Under the pieces are notes generated by a model. The model saw nothing but the letters and a program-made list of their open reading frames with translations. It was not told the origin of the DNA and searched no databases. The position numbers and the translations under genes are program-made. From Gallaecimonas xiamenensis 3-C-1 (GTDB taxonomy: Bacteria; Pseudomonadota; Gammaproteobacteria; Enterobacterales; Gallaecimonadaceae): a stretch of 64,000 bases of DNA. Position 1 is the first letter of the stretch. Each line of letters begins with the position of its first letter. Below are positions 8,581-19,363 of this stretch, in pieces. The stretch lies in NCBI RefSeq assembly GCF_000299915.1, contig NZ_AMRI01000019.1, forward strand, positions 1 through 64,000. Direction: 5' to 3'.

Positions 8581-9388
8581 GACGGATCTCCACGCGGATG
8601 GGGGTCAAGGGTTCTGGCTGGATGATGCGTATCGCCGCCAGCTTCTGTAATTCAAGGATAGCCACGAAGGTGACCACCACACCGGCCCGGCCCTCTTCGG
8701 GGCTGAACAGGGCCACAAAAGGCAGGTGTTTGGCCTCGGCCAAGATCTCCAGCACCCGCGCCATGCGTTCGCGGGTGGACAGCTTTTCCTTGCTGATCTG
8801 GTGCTTTTCAAACATGGCGGCCCGTTTCAGCACCCCGGCCAGGGCCATCACCAGTTCGTCCAGCTCCACGTCCGGCAGCAGCTTGATAGGGGCGCAACTG
8901 GGGCCGGTGTCGGCATCGGCCAGGAAGATATCCCGCTCCACCCTGGGCAGGGCGTCGATGTCCTGTGCGGCCTGCTTGATTATCTCGTATTCCTGCAAGC
9001 GGCGGATCAGTTCGGCCCTGGGGTCGATTTCCTCTTCGCCGTCTTCGCTGCGCCGCTTGGGCAGCAGCAGTCGGGACTTTATCTCGGCAAGGATGGCCGC
9101 CATCACCAGGTACTCGGCCGCCAGCTCCAGTTTCAGCTCCTGCATCAACTCCACGTATTCCATGTACTGGGCGGTGATGCGGGCGATGGGCATGTCGACG
9201 ATATCCACCTTGTCGCGGCGGATAAGGTAGAGCAGCAAGTCCAGGGGGCCTTCAAAGGCTTCCAGGAAGACTTCCAGGGCCTCGGGGGGGATATAGAGGT
9301 CCTCGGGCAGCTCGGTAAAGGGCTGCCCGTGGACAAAGGCCAGTGGCAGCGGTTGCTGCACCGGCTGGGTGGCGGTGTCCTGGGTCAT
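8564..9388 (-). CDS. scpA: Segregation and condensation protein A (kleisin ScpA)
   Basis: 274-residue kleisin. The N-terminal hallmark [19 protein letters not shown] is near residue 48, followed by [25 protein letters not shown]; a winged-helix C-terminus would contact the SMC head. An extra 40-residue N-terminal extension precedes the core, as in other gammaproteobacterial ScpA. It sits between yciO (4-base overlap) and scpB. Confidence 0.92.
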   Translation of the reverse strand: MTQDTATQPVQQPLPLAFVHGQPFTELPEDLYIPPEALEVFLEAFEGPLDLLLYLIRRDKVDIVDMPIARITAQYMEYVELMQELKLELAAEYLVMAAILAEIKSRLLLPKRRSEDGEEEIDPRAELIRRLQEYEIIKQAAQDIDALPRVERDIFLADADTGPSCAPIKLLPDVELDELVMALAGVLKRAAMFEKHQISKEKLSTRERMARVLEILAEAKHLPFVALFSPEEGRAGVVVTFVAILELQKLAAIRIIQPEPLTPIRVEIRHGENQ

Positions 9389-10005
9389 TGGAAGGGGCTG
9401 ACGTCGCCTGAGCCGACCCTGAGCACCTCAACGGCTTCTTCGCTCATGTCGATGACGGAGGTGGGTTTTTCCCCCAGTACGCCACCATTGATGATGAGAT
9501 CCACCTGGTTTTCCAGGCCATAGCGGAATTCTTCCGGGTCGGCCTCGGTAAAATCGTTGCCAGGCAGGATAAGGGAGGTGGACATCAGCGGCTCACCCAG
9601 GGCGTCGAGGAGCGCCAGGGCAATGACGTTGTCCGGCACCCTGAGGCCTATGGTCTTGCGCTTGGGATTGAGCAGCCTTTTGGGGACTTCCTTGGTGCCC
9701 TTGAGGATAAAGGTGTAGGGCCCAGGGGTATTGTTGCGGATCAGGCGAAAGGCCTGGTTGTCCACCCGCGCATACAACGACAATTCCGACAGGTCCTTAC
9801 AGACCAGGGTGAAGTTGTGATCGTCCTGCAATTTGCGGATGCGGATGATGCGCTCCAGGGCGCCCTTGTCCCCCTGGTGGCAACCCAGGGCATAGCCCGA
9901 ATCGGTGGGGTAGATGATGACGCCACCGCTGCGGATAATGGCCACGGCCTGGCTGATCAGCCTGGCCTGGGGGTTTTCCGGGTGGACGTAAAAAAACTGG
10001 CTCAT
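9385..10005 (-). CDS. yciO: YciO, Sua5/YrdC-family protein
   Basis: 206 residues, the same length as E. coli YciO, and nearly collinear with it (MSQFFYVHPENPQARLI at the start; PTDSGYALGC, KNNTPG-like NNTPGPYTFILKGTKEVP). This is the YrdC/Sua5 fold that binds L-threonylcarbamoyl-AMP precursors; YciO is a paralogue of the t6A enzyme TsaC with weak or uncertain activity. The frame is open to 10173, but ATG 10005 matches the family start and overlaps the rnm stop (ATGA). Confidence 0.92.
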   Translation of the reverse strand: MSQFFYVHPENPQARLISQAVAIIRSGGVIIYPTDSGYALGCHQGDKGALERIIRIRKLQDDHNFTLVCKDLSELSLYARVDNQAFRLIRNNTPGPYTFILKGTKEVPKRLLNPKRKTIGLRVPDNVIALALLDALGEPLMSTSLILPGNDFTEADPEEFRYGLENQVDLIINGGVLGEKPTSVIDMSEEAVEVLRVGSGDVSPFQ

Positions 10006-10829
10006 GTAGGCTCCCTTTCCCAAACTGCGCGGCAACCGGCCGGCAGATAAAGGTTGCGCCCAAGCTCGGCATAGGGGCTTGGGTAATGAAAATCCGACCC
10101 CTGGGACCCGGCCAGGCCGTTCTCGGCGGCCAGCTCGGCCATCAGGCGTCGTTCGTTCTGGGGCTGCTGGCATTGGGCCACTTCAATGGCCCCGCCGCCC
10201 TCTTGTGCAAAATCCGCCACCAGCTGGCGCAGCCATTTGCCGCTCAGCTGGTAACGGCCCGGGTGGGCCAGCACCGCCACCCCGCCGGCAGCGCTAACGG
10301 CCTGGATGGCCACCGCCATTTCCGGCCAGGGGGGCGGTACGTAGCCGGGGTTACCCCGGGTCATGTATTTCTTAAAGACGCCTTGCATGGTGGTGGCCTT
10401 GCCCTGGCTCAGTATGTACTGGGCAAAGTGGGCACGGGTCAGGGTGCCGTCACCGGCAAAGCGCCTGGCCCCATTGAGGGCGTCGGGGATATGGGCCTTT
10501 TCCAGGCGCCGGGCAATTTCGGCGGCCCTTTGTTCACGGCGCTCGGCCTGCTCGGCGATCAGCCCCCGCAGGGCCGGATTGGCCGGGTCAACCCAAAGAC
10601 CAACTATATGTATTTCTTTGTTTTTCCAGCAAGTCGAAAACTCGATGCCGTTGATGACGGTCAGCGCCGTGCCGGCCGCTGCCGCCTGGGCTTCGGCCAG
10701 CCCCGCCACAGTGTCGTGGTCGGTAATGGCCAGGTGGGTCACCCGGCGCTCAAGGGCCCTAGCCACCAGGGCTTGGGGACTCAGGCGGCCGTCGGAAAAG
10801 TGGGTATGGCTATGGAGATCTGGATGCAT
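10002..10829 (-). CDS. rnm: RNase AM / 3',5'-nucleoside bisphosphate phosphatase (PHP domain)
   Basis: 275 residues of the PHP superfamily, orthologous in place and sequence to E. coli YciV, which trims rRNA 5' ends and hydrolyses pAp. Metal-binding motifs are DLHSHTHFSDG (4-14), ITDHDTVAG, GIEF, AHPGRY and GSDFHYP near the C-terminus. It is divergent from the trp leader, as yciV is in E. coli, and coupled to yciO by a 4-base overlap. Confidence 0.9.
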   Translation of the reverse strand: MHPDLHSHTHFSDGRLSPQALVARALERRVTHLAITDHDTVAGLAEAQAAAAGTALTVINGIEFSTCWKNKEIHIVGLWVDPANPALRGLIAEQAERREQRAAEIARRLEKAHIPDALNGARRFAGDGTLTRAHFAQYILSQGKATTMQGVFKKYMTRGNPGYVPPPWPEMAVAIQAVSAAGGVAVLAHPGRYQLSGKWLRQLVADFAQEGGGAIEVAQCQQPQNERRLMAELAAENGLAGSQGSDFHYPSPYAELGRNLYLPAGCRAVWEREPT

Positions 10830-10855
10830 GGCGCCATTCTACCTGAAAGCAGACG

Positions 10856-10884
10856 TTGACAGCGGGAAAAAAGCGCTTTAGTTT
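10856..10884 (+). promoter_or_regulatory. Trp operon promoter
   Basis: A consensus TTGACA -35 (10856-10861), 17-base spacer and TAGTTT -10 (10879-10884) stand about 37 bases before leader 1. Spacing equals that of the E. coli trp promoter. I do not see CTAG half-sites of a TrpR operator around the -10. Confidence 0.65.
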
Positions 10885-10921
10885 GAAAACACTGAACCGG
10901 ATTAAGACCAAGAGCAAACCC

Positions 10922-10969
10922 ATGCAAAACCAAGCTTTCAACCTCATTTGGTGGTGGCACAACCCTTAA
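10922..10969 (+). CDS. trpL: trp leader peptide 1
   Basis: A 15-residue ORF, MQNQAFNLIWWWHNP, with three consecutive Trp codons (TGG at 10949-10957) and one Phe. It lies just downstream of the trp promoter and just upstream of an antiterminator/terminator pair. Stalling at the Trp codons would leave GCGGGC (10970-10975) free to pair with GCCCGC (11012-11017); completing translation would mask it at the stop codon. It has only a weak AGAG ribosome site. Confidence 0.85.
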   Translation: MQNQAFNLIWWWHNP

Positions 10970-11036
10970 GCGGGCTGTGTGCTTGGTCGTATCCGTCAAA
11001 GCATTCCAAGGGCCCGCACAACGCGGGCCCTTTTTC
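10957..11036 (+). terminator. trp attenuator 1
   Basis: Terminator stem GGGCCCGC (11010-11017) / GCGGGCCC (11023-11030), loop ACAAC, then TTTTT. Alternative antiterminator: GCGGGC at 10970-10975 with GCCCGC 11012-11017, reinforced by CTTGG 10982-10986 with CCAAG 11006-11010. A 1:2 pairing GCACA 10957-10961 / TGTGC 10978-10982 is also possible. This is the full set of regions 1-4 of ribosome-mediated attenuation. Confidence 0.88.
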
Positions 11037-11053
11037 GTTTTAGAGACTTTTTT

Positions 11054-11119
11054 ATGAATCGCATCGCAAACAACATGAAACTTTGGTGGTGGTGGCATTC
11101 CTGGCGTCAGGCGGGCTAG
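11054..11119 (+). CDS. trp leader peptide 2
   Basis: A second, 21-residue leader ORF downstream of terminator 1. It has four consecutive Trp codons (TGG 11084-11095), then His-Ser and a fifth Trp (11102-11104); the core KLWWWWHSW recalls the IWWWH core of leader 1. Its last sense codons, GCG GGC, are themselves the antiterminator strand of attenuator 2. ATG 11054 is preceded by AGAGA; an in-frame ATG at 11075 would still include every Trp. An exact leader duplication followed by drift is a plausible origin. Confidence 0.82.
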   Translation: MNRIANNMKLWWWWHSWRQAG

Positions 11120-11178
11120 CTGCACCTTGTTGTTTGTGAACCAAACATCCAGAGCCCGCTGAGAAAGCGGGCTTTTTT
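11111..11178 (+). terminator. trp attenuator 2
   Basis: Terminator stem AGCCCGCT (11153-11160) / AGCGGGCT (11166-11173), loop GAGAA, then a run of T. The antiterminator is GCGGGCT at 11111-11117, inside the end of leader 2, with AGCCCGC 11153-11159. A small hairpin GTTTG/CAAAC (11132-11146) lies between. It ends 27 bases before the DAHP synthase ATG. Confidence 0.88.
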
Positions 11179-11204
11179 ATTTTCAAATCAAAGAGACTAA
11201 CTTC

Positions 11205-12218
11205 ATGATCATCGTACTCAAACCCCATGCCACCGAAGCCGACGCCCAAGCCATTTTGGCGCGTATCGAAGCCAAAAACCTCAAGCCCCTGTACATGCCC
11301 GGGGTCGAGCGCATCGTCCTTGGCGCCATCGGCGACGAACGGGTGCTGGCCGACCTCAACATCGAGGCTGACCCCATAGTCGAGGAAGTCAAACCCATCC
11401 TCTCCAAGCACAAGCTGGTGTCCCGGGAGCTGCACCCCCACGACACCCAGGTGCCCCTTGGCAACACCCAAATTGGTGGTGAGCGCTTTGCGGTGATCGC
11501 AGGCCCCTGCTCGGTGGAATCTCGCGAGCAGCTGCTGGCAGTGGCCGAGATGGTCAAGGCCAAAGGCGCCATTGGCCTTCGCGGCGGCGCCTTCAAACCC
11601 CGCACCAGCCCCTATGCCTTCCAGGGCTTGGGCCTGGAAGGGCTCAAACTGCTCAAGGAAGCCAACGATCAGCTGGGGCTGCCGACGGTCTCTGAAGTCA
11701 TCAGCCCCGAAGACGTGCCGATGATGGCCCAGTACGTGGACATGCTGCAGATCGGCGCCCGTAACATGTACAACTACCGGCTCTTGGAAGCGGTGGGCCA
11801 GTCCGGCAAGCCGGTAATGCTCAAACGGGGCCTGTCGGCCACCATCGAGGAATTCCTGCTGGCCGCCGAGTACATCGTCGCCCAGGGCAACCCCCAGGTG
11901 GTGCTGTGCGAACGCGGCATCCGCACCTTCGAAACCGCCACCCGCAACACCCTGGATCTGAACGCCGTGGCGCTGTTGAAGCAAAAAACCCATCTGCCGG
12001 TGGTGGTGGACCCCTCCCACGGCACCGGTATCCGTGAACTGGTGATCCCCCTGTCCCGTGCCGCTGCCGCCGTGGGCGCCGACGGTATCATAGTCGAGGC
12101 CCACCTCAATCCCAAAGAGGCCCTGTCCGACGGCCACCAGGCCCTGACCGAAGATCTGTTCGAGCAGCTGATGCGTGAACTGGCGCCCTTCGTAGCCGCC
12201 GCCGGGAGGACCCTGTGA
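11205..12218 (+). CDS. 3-deoxy-7-phosphoheptulonate synthase, type I-beta
   Basis: Condenses phosphoenolpyruvate and erythrose 4-phosphate, the first step of the shikimate pathway. 337 residues: an N-terminal ferredoxin-like regulatory domain (about 1-66), then the barrel with GPCSVES (100-106), [11 protein letters not shown] (127-137), [10 protein letters not shown] and [10 protein letters not shown]. This architecture is the Thermotoga/Bacillus-like I-beta class, not the E. coli AroF/G/H I-alpha class. As first structural gene after two trp attenuators, its supply of chorismate precursor is tied to Trp-tRNA charging. Its stop overlaps trpE (ATGA). Confidence 0.93.
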   Translation: MIIVLKPHATEADAQAILARIEAKNLKPLYMPGVERIVLGAIGDERVLADLNIEADPIVEEVKPILSKHKLVSRELHPHDTQVPLGNTQIGGERFAVIAGPCSVESREQLLAVAEMVKAKGAIGLRGGAFKPRTSPYAFQGLGLEGLKLLKEANDQLGLPTVSEVISPEDVPMMAQYVDMLQIGARNMYNYRLLEAVGQSGKPVMLKRGLSATIEEFLLAAEYIVAQGNPQVVLCERGIRTFETATRNTLDLNAVALLKQKTHLPVVVDPSHGTGIRELVIPLSRAAAAVGADGIIVEAHLNPKEALSDGHQALTEDLFEQLMRELAPFVAAAGRTL

Positions 12219-13723
12219 AACCGGCCCTGCTAAGACTGCGCCTGGGTAACTGCCCGGACCCGCTGGTGGCCTACCGGGCCCTGGCCGCCAAGCCCCATAG
12301 CCTGCTGCTGGAGTCCGCCGAGCCCAGTGCCGGGCGCGCCACCCAGAGCCTTATCATCACCGACGCGGCCCTGAAGATCAGCGCCAAGGGCCGCACCCTC
12401 AGCGCCCAGGCCCTGACCGCCAACGGCCAGAGCCTGTTGCCGGTGCTGGCCGAGCGCCTGGGCCTGGCGGTAGCGGGCGACAGCCTGACCCTGACCGTGC
12501 CTAAACCCGACCCGGAGCTGGACGAAGACAGCCGCCTCAAGGCCCCTTCGGTGTTCAGCCTGGTGCGGGAACTGCTGGCACTGCTGCCCAAAGACTTGGA
12601 TCTGCCCTTTGGCAGCCTGGTGGCGGGGCTGTTCGGTTTTGACTTGGTGGCCAGCCTTGAGGATCTGCCCGAAGTGGCAGGGGACGAGGCGGTGCCGGAT
12701 CTGTGCCTGTACCTGGCCGAAACCGTGCTTTACATGAACCACCGCAACCAGAGCGCCACCCTGCTGGGGCTGGCTTTGGGCGGTACCCAGTCCGCCAGCT
12801 ATTTTGAGCTGTCCCGGCGCCTGGCCGACTACCAGCAGCGCCTCAAGGCGCCAGCCGCCCTGCCCGCCTTAACCCTGGCCGGCCCCGCCAGCGCCCAGGT
12901 TGAACCCGATGACGAGCGCTTCAAAGCCCAGGTGGCGGCGCTCAAGGAGCATATCCTGGCCGGTGACTGCTTCCAGGTGGTGCCGTCCCGGCGCTTCTAC
13001 GCCCCTTGCCCGGCGCCCCTGATCAGCTACCAGGCACTGCGGGCCCAAAACCCCAGCCCCTACATGTTCTATATGGACGCCGGCAGCTTCACCCTCTTTG
13101 GAGCCAGCCCGGAAAGCGCCCTGACCGTCGACAGCCAGAGCCGCGAATTGGCGGTTTACCCCATAGCCGGCACCCGCCCCAGGGGTATGGATGCCGACGA
13201 AGACGGCCGCTTCGAGCTGGAAATGCGCCTGGACGAGAAGGAACAGGCCGAACACCTGATGCTGGTGGACCTGGCCCGTAACGACGTCGCCCGGGTGGCC
13301 GAGCCCGCCAGCCGCACCGTTACCGATCTGTTGAAAGTGGACCGTTACGAGCGGGTGATGCACCTGGTGTCCAGGGTCAAGGGCACCTTGCGCGCCGACT
13401 TGGACGCCCTGCACGCCTACCAGTCGGCCCTGAACATGGGCACCCTTACCGGGGCGCCGAAAATCATGGCCACCCAGCTTATCCGCCAGACCGAAGGCCG
13501 CCGCCGTGGCGCCTATGGCGGCGCCATCGGCTACCTCACCGCCAGGGGCGATCTGGATACCGCCATCGTGATCCGCTCGGCCGTGGTGCAAGACGGCCAA
13601 GCCTGTGTCCAGGCCGGCGCCGGCGTGGTGTTTGACTCCACCCCCCAGTTTGAAGCGGACGAAACCCGCCACAAGGCCGCTTCCGTGCTGCGAGCCCTGG
13701 GCGCCAAGGAGGCCGACCAATGA
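12215..13723 (+). CDS. trpE: Anthranilate synthase component I
   Basis: 502 residues. Converts chorismate and ammonia to anthranilate, with ammonia delivered by TrpG. The tryptophan-feedback motif LLES is at 31-34, and the chorismate-binding domain carries [25 protein letters not shown] and GAPKIMA. Feedback inhibition by Trp is therefore expected on top of attenuation. It overlaps both neighbours by four bases. Confidence 0.96.
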   Translation: MKPALLRLRLGNCPDPLVAYRALAAKPHSLLLESAEPSAGRATQSLIITDAALKISAKGRTLSAQALTANGQSLLPVLAERLGLAVAGDSLTLTVPKPDPELDEDSRLKAPSVFSLVRELLALLPKDLDLPFGSLVAGLFGFDLVASLEDLPEVAGDEAVPDLCLYLAETVLYMNHRNQSATLLGLALGGTQSASYFELSRRLADYQQRLKAPAALPALTLAGPASAQVEPDDERFKAQVAALKEHILAGDCFQVVPSRRFYAPCPAPLISYQALRAQNPSPYMFYMDAGSFTLFGASPESALTVDSQSRELAVYPIAGTRPRGMDADEDGRFELEMRLDEKEQAEHLMLVDLARNDVARVAEPASRTVTDLLKVDRYERVMHLVSRVKGTLRADLDALHAYQSALNMGTLTGAPKIMATQLIRQTEGRRRGAYGGAIGYLTARGDLDTAIVIRSAVVQDGQACVQAGAGVVFDSTPQFEADETRHKAASVLRALGAKEADQ

Positions 13724-14298
13724 TAGTGCTGCTCGATAACCTCGATTCCTTTACCTACAACCTGGTGGACGATTGTCGGCGCCTGGGCGAAGAAGTGGTG
13801 GTCTACCGCAATACCGTCTCTGCCGACACCGTCCTTGGCAAGCTGGCCGCCAACCCCGGCGCCGTGCTGCTCCTATCCCCCGGCCCCGGCAACCCGGGCC
13901 AGGCCGGCAACCTGCTGGCGGTGCTCAAACAGGCCCTGGGCCGCTACCCTGTGCTTGGCATCTGCCTTGGCCACCAGGCCCTGGTGGAGGTCTGTGGCGG
14001 TAGCCTCAAGCGCTCGCCACTGCCCCGCCACGGCAAGGCCTTTCGCCTGGCCATAGCCCAGCACGCCCTCTTTGCCGGCATGGGCGACGCCCCCATGGTG
14101 GGCCGCTACCACAGCCTGGTGGCAGATCAGGTGCCGGCCTGCCTGCAGGTGCTAGCCGAAAGCGAACAGCAGGTGATGGCCGTCAGCCACCAGAGCGCCC
14201 CGGCCATTGGCCTGCAATTTCATCCCGAGTCCCTGTTGACCCGCGACGGCCACCGGCTGCTGACCAACGCCCTTGCCCTGCTGCGAGGTGCCCGATGA
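13720..14298 (+). CDS. trpG: Anthranilate synthase glutamine amidotransferase component
   Basis: 192-residue class I glutaminase, not fused to TrpD as it is in E. coli. Catalytic Cys82 lies in LGICLGHQA and the His168/Glu170 pair in QFHPES; the oxyanion segment LLSPGPGNPG is at 51-60. It provides ammonia to TrpE. Start and stop both overlap neighbours as ATGA. Confidence 0.95.
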   Translation: MIVLLDNLDSFTYNLVDDCRRLGEEVVVYRNTVSADTVLGKLAANPGAVLLLSPGPGNPGQAGNLLAVLKQALGRYPVLGICLGHQALVEVCGGSLKRSPLPRHGKAFRLAIAQHALFAGMGDAPMVGRYHSLVADQVPACLQVLAESEQQVMAVSHQSAPAIGLQFHPESLLTRDGHRLLTNALALLRGAR

Positions 14299-15305
14299 GC
14301 CTGCCATTACTGTTCAAAGGCCAGACCCTGAGCGCCGACCAGGCCCAGGCCTTTTTTGCCGAAATGGCCGCCGGCCGCCTGGAACCGGTGGAGCTGGCTG
14401 CCGCCCTGACCGCCATGAAGATAAGGGGTGAGACCAGCGAAGAGCTGCAAGGCCTAGCCCAGGCCCTGTTGGCCGCCGCCAACCCCTTCCCCAGGCCCCA
14501 CGGGGACATCGTCGATTGCTGCGGCACCGGCGGTGACGGCGCCAATACCCTCAATATTTCCACCACCGCCGCCTTTGTGGCCGCCGCAGCCGGGGTCAAG
14601 GTGGCCAAGCACGGCAACCGCGCCGTGTCTTCCCAGTCGGGCAGCACCGACGTGCTGGGGGCCCTTGGCATACCGGTGCAAGTACCGCCGCCGCTGGCCC
14701 TGCGCGCCCTGGAGCAGGCCAACCTCTGCTTCCTGGCTGCCCCCCAATATCACCCGGGCATTGCCCATGCCATGCCAGTGCGAAAGGCCCTGAAAACCCG
14801 TACCCTCTTTAACCTGGTGGGGCCCCTGGTCAACCCGGCCCGGCCCAACTTCCAGCTGATGGGGGTCTATGATCCGGCGCTGCTGGAAATGGTGGCCCAG
14901 GCCCTGTTGGCCCTGGGGGTGGAAAGGGGCCTAGTGGTCCATGGCAGCGGCCTGGACGAGCTGGCCCTGCACGGCCCCACCCAGGTGGTGGAGATCCGCG
15001 ACGGCGCCCTGATCCACTACCAGCTGACCCCGGAAGACTTGGACCTGACCCCCGCCACCCTCGACCAGCTGGCCGGGGGCGACGCCGCCTTTAACGCCAG
15101 GGCCCTTGAAAAACTGCTGGCAAGGGGCGAGCCGGGCCCGTACTTTGATGCGGTGGCTGCCAACGCCGGCGCCCTGTTGTACCTGGCCGATCTGACCCAT
15201 ACCCTCAAAGAAGGGGTGGCCAAAGCCGGCGACATCATCCGCAGTGGCCAGGCCCAGGCCACCCTCAACCTACTAAAGGAGATCCTGCGTGGCGACAGTG
15301 CTTGA
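14295..15305 (+). CDS. trpD: Anthranilate phosphoribosyltransferase
   Basis: 336 residues. Transfers phosphoribosyl from PRPP to anthranilate. Substrate motifs are GTGGD (77-81), NIST (87-90) and KHGNRA (105-110), followed by SGSTDVLGALG. A free-standing TrpD of normal length. Its 3' end overlaps the trpCF start by 17 bases. Confidence 0.96.
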   Translation: MSLPLLFKGQTLSADQAQAFFAEMAAGRLEPVELAAALTAMKIRGETSEELQGLAQALLAAANPFPRPHGDIVDCCGTGGDGANTLNISTTAAFVAAAAGVKVAKHGNRAVSSQSGSTDVLGALGIPVQVPPPLALRALEQANLCFLAAPQYHPGIAHAMPVRKALKTRTLFNLVGPLVNPARPNFQLMGVYDPALLEMVAQALLALGVERGLVVHGSGLDELALHGPTQVVEIRDGALIHYQLTPEDLDLTPATLDQLAGGDAAFNARALEKLLARGEPGPYFDAVAANAGALLYLADLTHTLKEGVAKAGDIIRSGQAQATLNLLKEILRGDSA

Positions 15306-16634
15306 GAAAATCGTTGAGCGCAAAAAGGCCGACCTGCCGGCCTTAAAAGCCCGTTATCCCAGGGCCGCCAGCCAGCCTCTGGGGCTGTCGACCCGCTCCT
15401 TGGAACACAGCCTGCGCTATGGCAGCGGCTTTATCCTCGAGTGCAAGAAGGCCAGCCCCTCCAAAGGCCTTATCCGCCCCGACTTTGACCCCAAAGCCCT
15501 GGCCGCCATTTACGCCCCCTATGCCAGCGGTATCTCGGTACTCACCGACGAGCCCTTCTTCCAGGGCCACCCGGACTACCTGTCGGCGGTGGCCAACAGC
15601 GTCAAGGTGCCGGTGCTGATGAAGGACTTCTTCATCGACCCCTTCCAAGTACGCCTGGCCCGCTACCTGGGAGCCGACGCCATACTGCTGATGCTGTCGG
15701 TGCTGGACGACGCCAGCTACCTGCTGCTGGCCGAAGAAGCCCGCAAGTACAACCTCGATATCCTCACTGAGGTGGCAAGCCCTGCAGAGCGGGACCGCGC
15801 CGTCAAGCTGGGGGCCCGTATCATCGGCATCAACAACCGTGACCTGCACGATCTGTCGGTGGATCTTGGCCGCACCGAGCAGCTGGCCAAGGCCATTCCC
15901 CAGGACAGGGTGGTGATCAGCGAGTCCGGCATAAAAACCCACGGCGACGTGCAGCGCCTCAAAGGGGTAGCCAAGGGCTTTTTGGTGGGCTCGGAGCTGA
16001 TGCGCAAGGACAACCTGGACCTGGCTTGCCGCCAGCTTATCCTCGGCGAACACAAGGTCTGCGGCCTGACCGCCCCGGCCGATGCCAAGGCCGCCTATGA
16101 CGCGGGCGCCACCTACGGTGGCCTTATCTTCGCCCCCAAGAGCCCCCGCTGCGTCAGCAGCGAGGAAGCCAAGGTGATAACCCAAGCAGCGCCCCTGGCC
16201 TTTGTGGGGGTCTTTGTAGACGCCCCGGTGGACCAGGTTGCGGCCCTGGCCGACAGCCTCGGCCTTTATGCGGTGCAGCTGCACGGCCATGAAGATGCCG
16301 GCTATGTGGCCGCCCTTCGCCAAAAGACCCAGGTACAAATTTGGAAGGCCTGCACCGCCGAGCGCCCCTGCACCCTGGCGGTGGACCGCCTGGTGCTGGA
16401 CTCACAGCACGACGGCCAGTTTGGCGGCACCGGCCAGACCTTCGATTGGACCCAAATTCAAAACCCCGCCGCCCTGCCGCTGATGCTGGCCGGCGGCCTG
16501 GGCCCGGACAACGTGCAAAGCGCCCTTAAGGTGCCCGGGGTGACCGGCCTGGATCTCAACTCCAAGCTCGAGCGGGCCCCCGGCGTTAAAGATCCGGCCC
16601 TTATCCAACAGATTTTCCAATTAGTGAGGCAAGC

Positions 16635-16638
<4 letters not shown>
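15289..16638 (+). CDS. trpCF: Bifunctional indole-3-glycerol-phosphate synthase / phosphoribosylanthranilate isomerase
   Basis: 449 residues, two fused TIM barrels as in E. coli TrpC. The IGPS half (1-about 255) has [27 protein letters not shown] and ISESGI; the PRAI half (about 256-449) has [29 protein letters not shown] and [10 protein letters not shown]. The GTG start at 15289 follows AGGAG by about seven bases, inside the trpD end. Confidence 0.95.
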
Positions 16639-17809
<1,171 letters not shown>

Positions 17810-17813
<4 letters not shown>

Positions 17814-18592
17814 GCCTCTATAACGCCCTGTTTGCCCGCCTCAAAGCCAACAACGAAGGGGCCTTCATTCCCTTTTTGACCCTGGGCGACCCGGATCTGG
17901 AGACCAGCTTCGAACACCTGTGCCTGATGGTGGAAAACGGCGCCGACGCCTTGGAACTGGGCATGCCCTTTTCCGATCCGGTGGCGGACGGCCCCACCAT
18001 CCAGGCCGCTACCCTGCGCGCCCTTGGAGCTGGCACCACCCCCACCAAGGCCCTGGCCCTTATTCGCCGCCTAAAAGACAAATACCCGCAGCTGCCGGTG
18101 GGCCTGCTCACCTATGCCAACCTGGTGTTTGCCGCCGGTATCGACCAGTTCTACCAGGACGCCAAGGCCGCCGGGGTGGACTCGGTGCTGGTGGCGGACG
18201 TGCCCATCAAGGAGTCCGCCCCCTTTGTGGCCGCCGCCAAAGCCGCCGGGGTGGCGCCGGTGATGATAGCGCCCCCCAACGCCTCGGAGGCCACCTTAAA
18301 AGCGGTAGCCGAGCTCAGCGAAGGCTATGTCTACCTGGTGTCCCGCGCCGGGGTCACCGGCACCGAAACGGCAGCCGGCAAGCCCCTTGGCCATATCATC
18401 GACACCCTCAAGCGCTTTGAGTCGGCCCCGGTGGTACTGGGCTTTGGCATTGGTGAGCCGTCCCAGGTCAGGGCGGCCCTGGCCGCCGGTTGTGACGGTG
18501 CCATCAGTGGCAGTGCCACGGTCAAGGCCGCCGAGCGCAGCCCCCAGGCCCTGGCCCGCTTTGTGGAAGGGATGAAGGCGGCCAGCCGCTGA
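17810..18592 (+). CDS. trpA: Tryptophan synthase alpha chain
   Basis: 260 residues. Cleaves indole-3-glycerol phosphate to indole, channelled to TrpB. Catalytic E49 and D60 sit in [15 protein letters not shown]; the phosphate loop region GFGIGEP is near the C-terminus. Last gene of the operon, followed by an intrinsic terminator. Confidence 0.97.
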
Positions 18593-18596
18593 TACC

Positions 18597-18624
18597 GAAA
18601 AAGGGCCCGAGCGGCCCTTTTTTG
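18597..18624 (+). terminator. trp operon terminator
   Basis: Stem GGGCC/GGCCC (18603-18617), five-base loop, preceded by A and followed by six T, just after the trpA stop. Confidence 0.88.
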
Positions 18625-18654
18625 TTAGGCTAGGCCCCTCATGTTGAGGCGCCC

Positions 18655-18870
18655 ATGTTAGATAAAGAACAGGTTTTGAAACTGGCCAATACCCGCATGC
18701 CCTTTGGCAAATACCAGGGCCGGCCTTTGATGCAGCTGCCGGAGGAATACCTGCTGTGGTTTCAGCACAAGGGCTTTCCCCAGGGCCAGCTGGGGGAGCT
18801 GATGGCCCTGGCGCTGGCCCTGAAGGTAGAAGGGCTGGACCGGCTGCTGGACCCTTTGCTCAGGCAATAA
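18655..18870 (+). CDS. DUF3820 protein, E. coli YpeB-like
   Basis: 71 residues matching the YpeB/DUF3820 pattern: ANTRMPFGKYQGRPL, then LPEEYLLWF and a C-terminal LGELMALALALKVEGL. The MPFGKY...G core is the family signature. Cytoplasmic, function not established; no membrane segment. Single gene with its own terminator, convergent with the cold-shock gene. Confidence 0.85.
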   Translation: MLDKEQVLKLANTRMPFGKYQGRPLMQLPEEYLLWFQHKGFPQGQLGELMALALALKVEGLDRLLDPLLRQ

Positions 18871-18897
18871 AAAAGGACGCCCTAGGGCGTCCTTTCT
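18870..18897. terminator. Bidirectional terminator between DUF3820 gene and csp
   Basis: Eleven-base-pair stem AAAGGACGCCC/GGGCGTCCTTT with a TA loop. Confidence 0.88.
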
Positions 18898-18917
18898 GGA
18901 AACTGTGTACGTGTAGT

Positions 18918-19127
18918 TTAGATAACTACTACGTTGGCAGCCTGAGGGCCTTTCTGGCCTTGCTCAACGTCGAAAGAAACCTTTTGGCCTTCTTTCAGAA
19001 CTTTGAAGCCGGTGCCTTGGATGGCGCGGAAGTGAACGAATACGTCGGAACCACCGTTTTCAGGGGTGATGAAGCCGAAACCTTTTTCTTCGTTGAACCA
19101 CTTAACGGTGCCGGTAGACTTGGACAT
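18918..19127 (-). CDS. CspA-family cold-shock protein
   Basis: 69-residue single cold-shock domain that binds single-stranded RNA/DNA. RNP1 KGFGFITP and RNP2 VFVHF are intact, and the start [16 protein letters not shown] is typical of CspA/CspE proteins. AGGAG lies about seven bases before ATG 19127. Lower-GC upstream DNA (19128-19300) probably encodes a long 5' leader, as in cold-regulated csp mRNAs. Which E. coli paralogue it matches is not decidable. Confidence 0.93.
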   Translation of the reverse strand: MSKSTGTVKWFNEEKGFGFITPENGGSDVFVHFRAIQGTGFKVLKEGQKVSFDVEQGQKGPQAANVVVI

Positions 19128-19295
19128 TGAATGTCTCCTGAAGTTGACTGTGCGCTGAGCGCGTTAAAACAATTACTTATGATTACAAACAGTTAGTGAA
19201 GCTTCAGGACAACATTACTGTAAAACGAATGTGTAGCGAAGTATTCAAATCTTGACTGTTACATGAAGTAAAGCCGCAGCTTGCGACCGACACGC

Positions 19296-19301
19296 ATAGT
19301 A
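19296..19301 (-). promoter_or_regulatory. Possible -10 element of csp with a long 5' UTR
   Basis: TACTAT on the minus strand about 170 bases before the csp ATG would give a leader near 160 nt, usual for csp mRNAs. No good -35 is visible, so this is tentative. Confidence 0.3.
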
Positions 19302-19363
19302 GCACAGTCGCTACCCAGATACAGCGTTATTTTCCGAACTTCCCCATGAAATTTCCGCCCGCG

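Noticed and set aside
10856-10920. TrpR operator
   Set aside because: No CTAG half-sites or convincing dyad near the -10; only a weak GTTTGAAAAC near-palindrome.
11052-12137. 361-codon minus-strand frame over the trp leader and DAHP synthase
   Set aside because: Shadow of a well-identified gene, and it would run through both attenuators.
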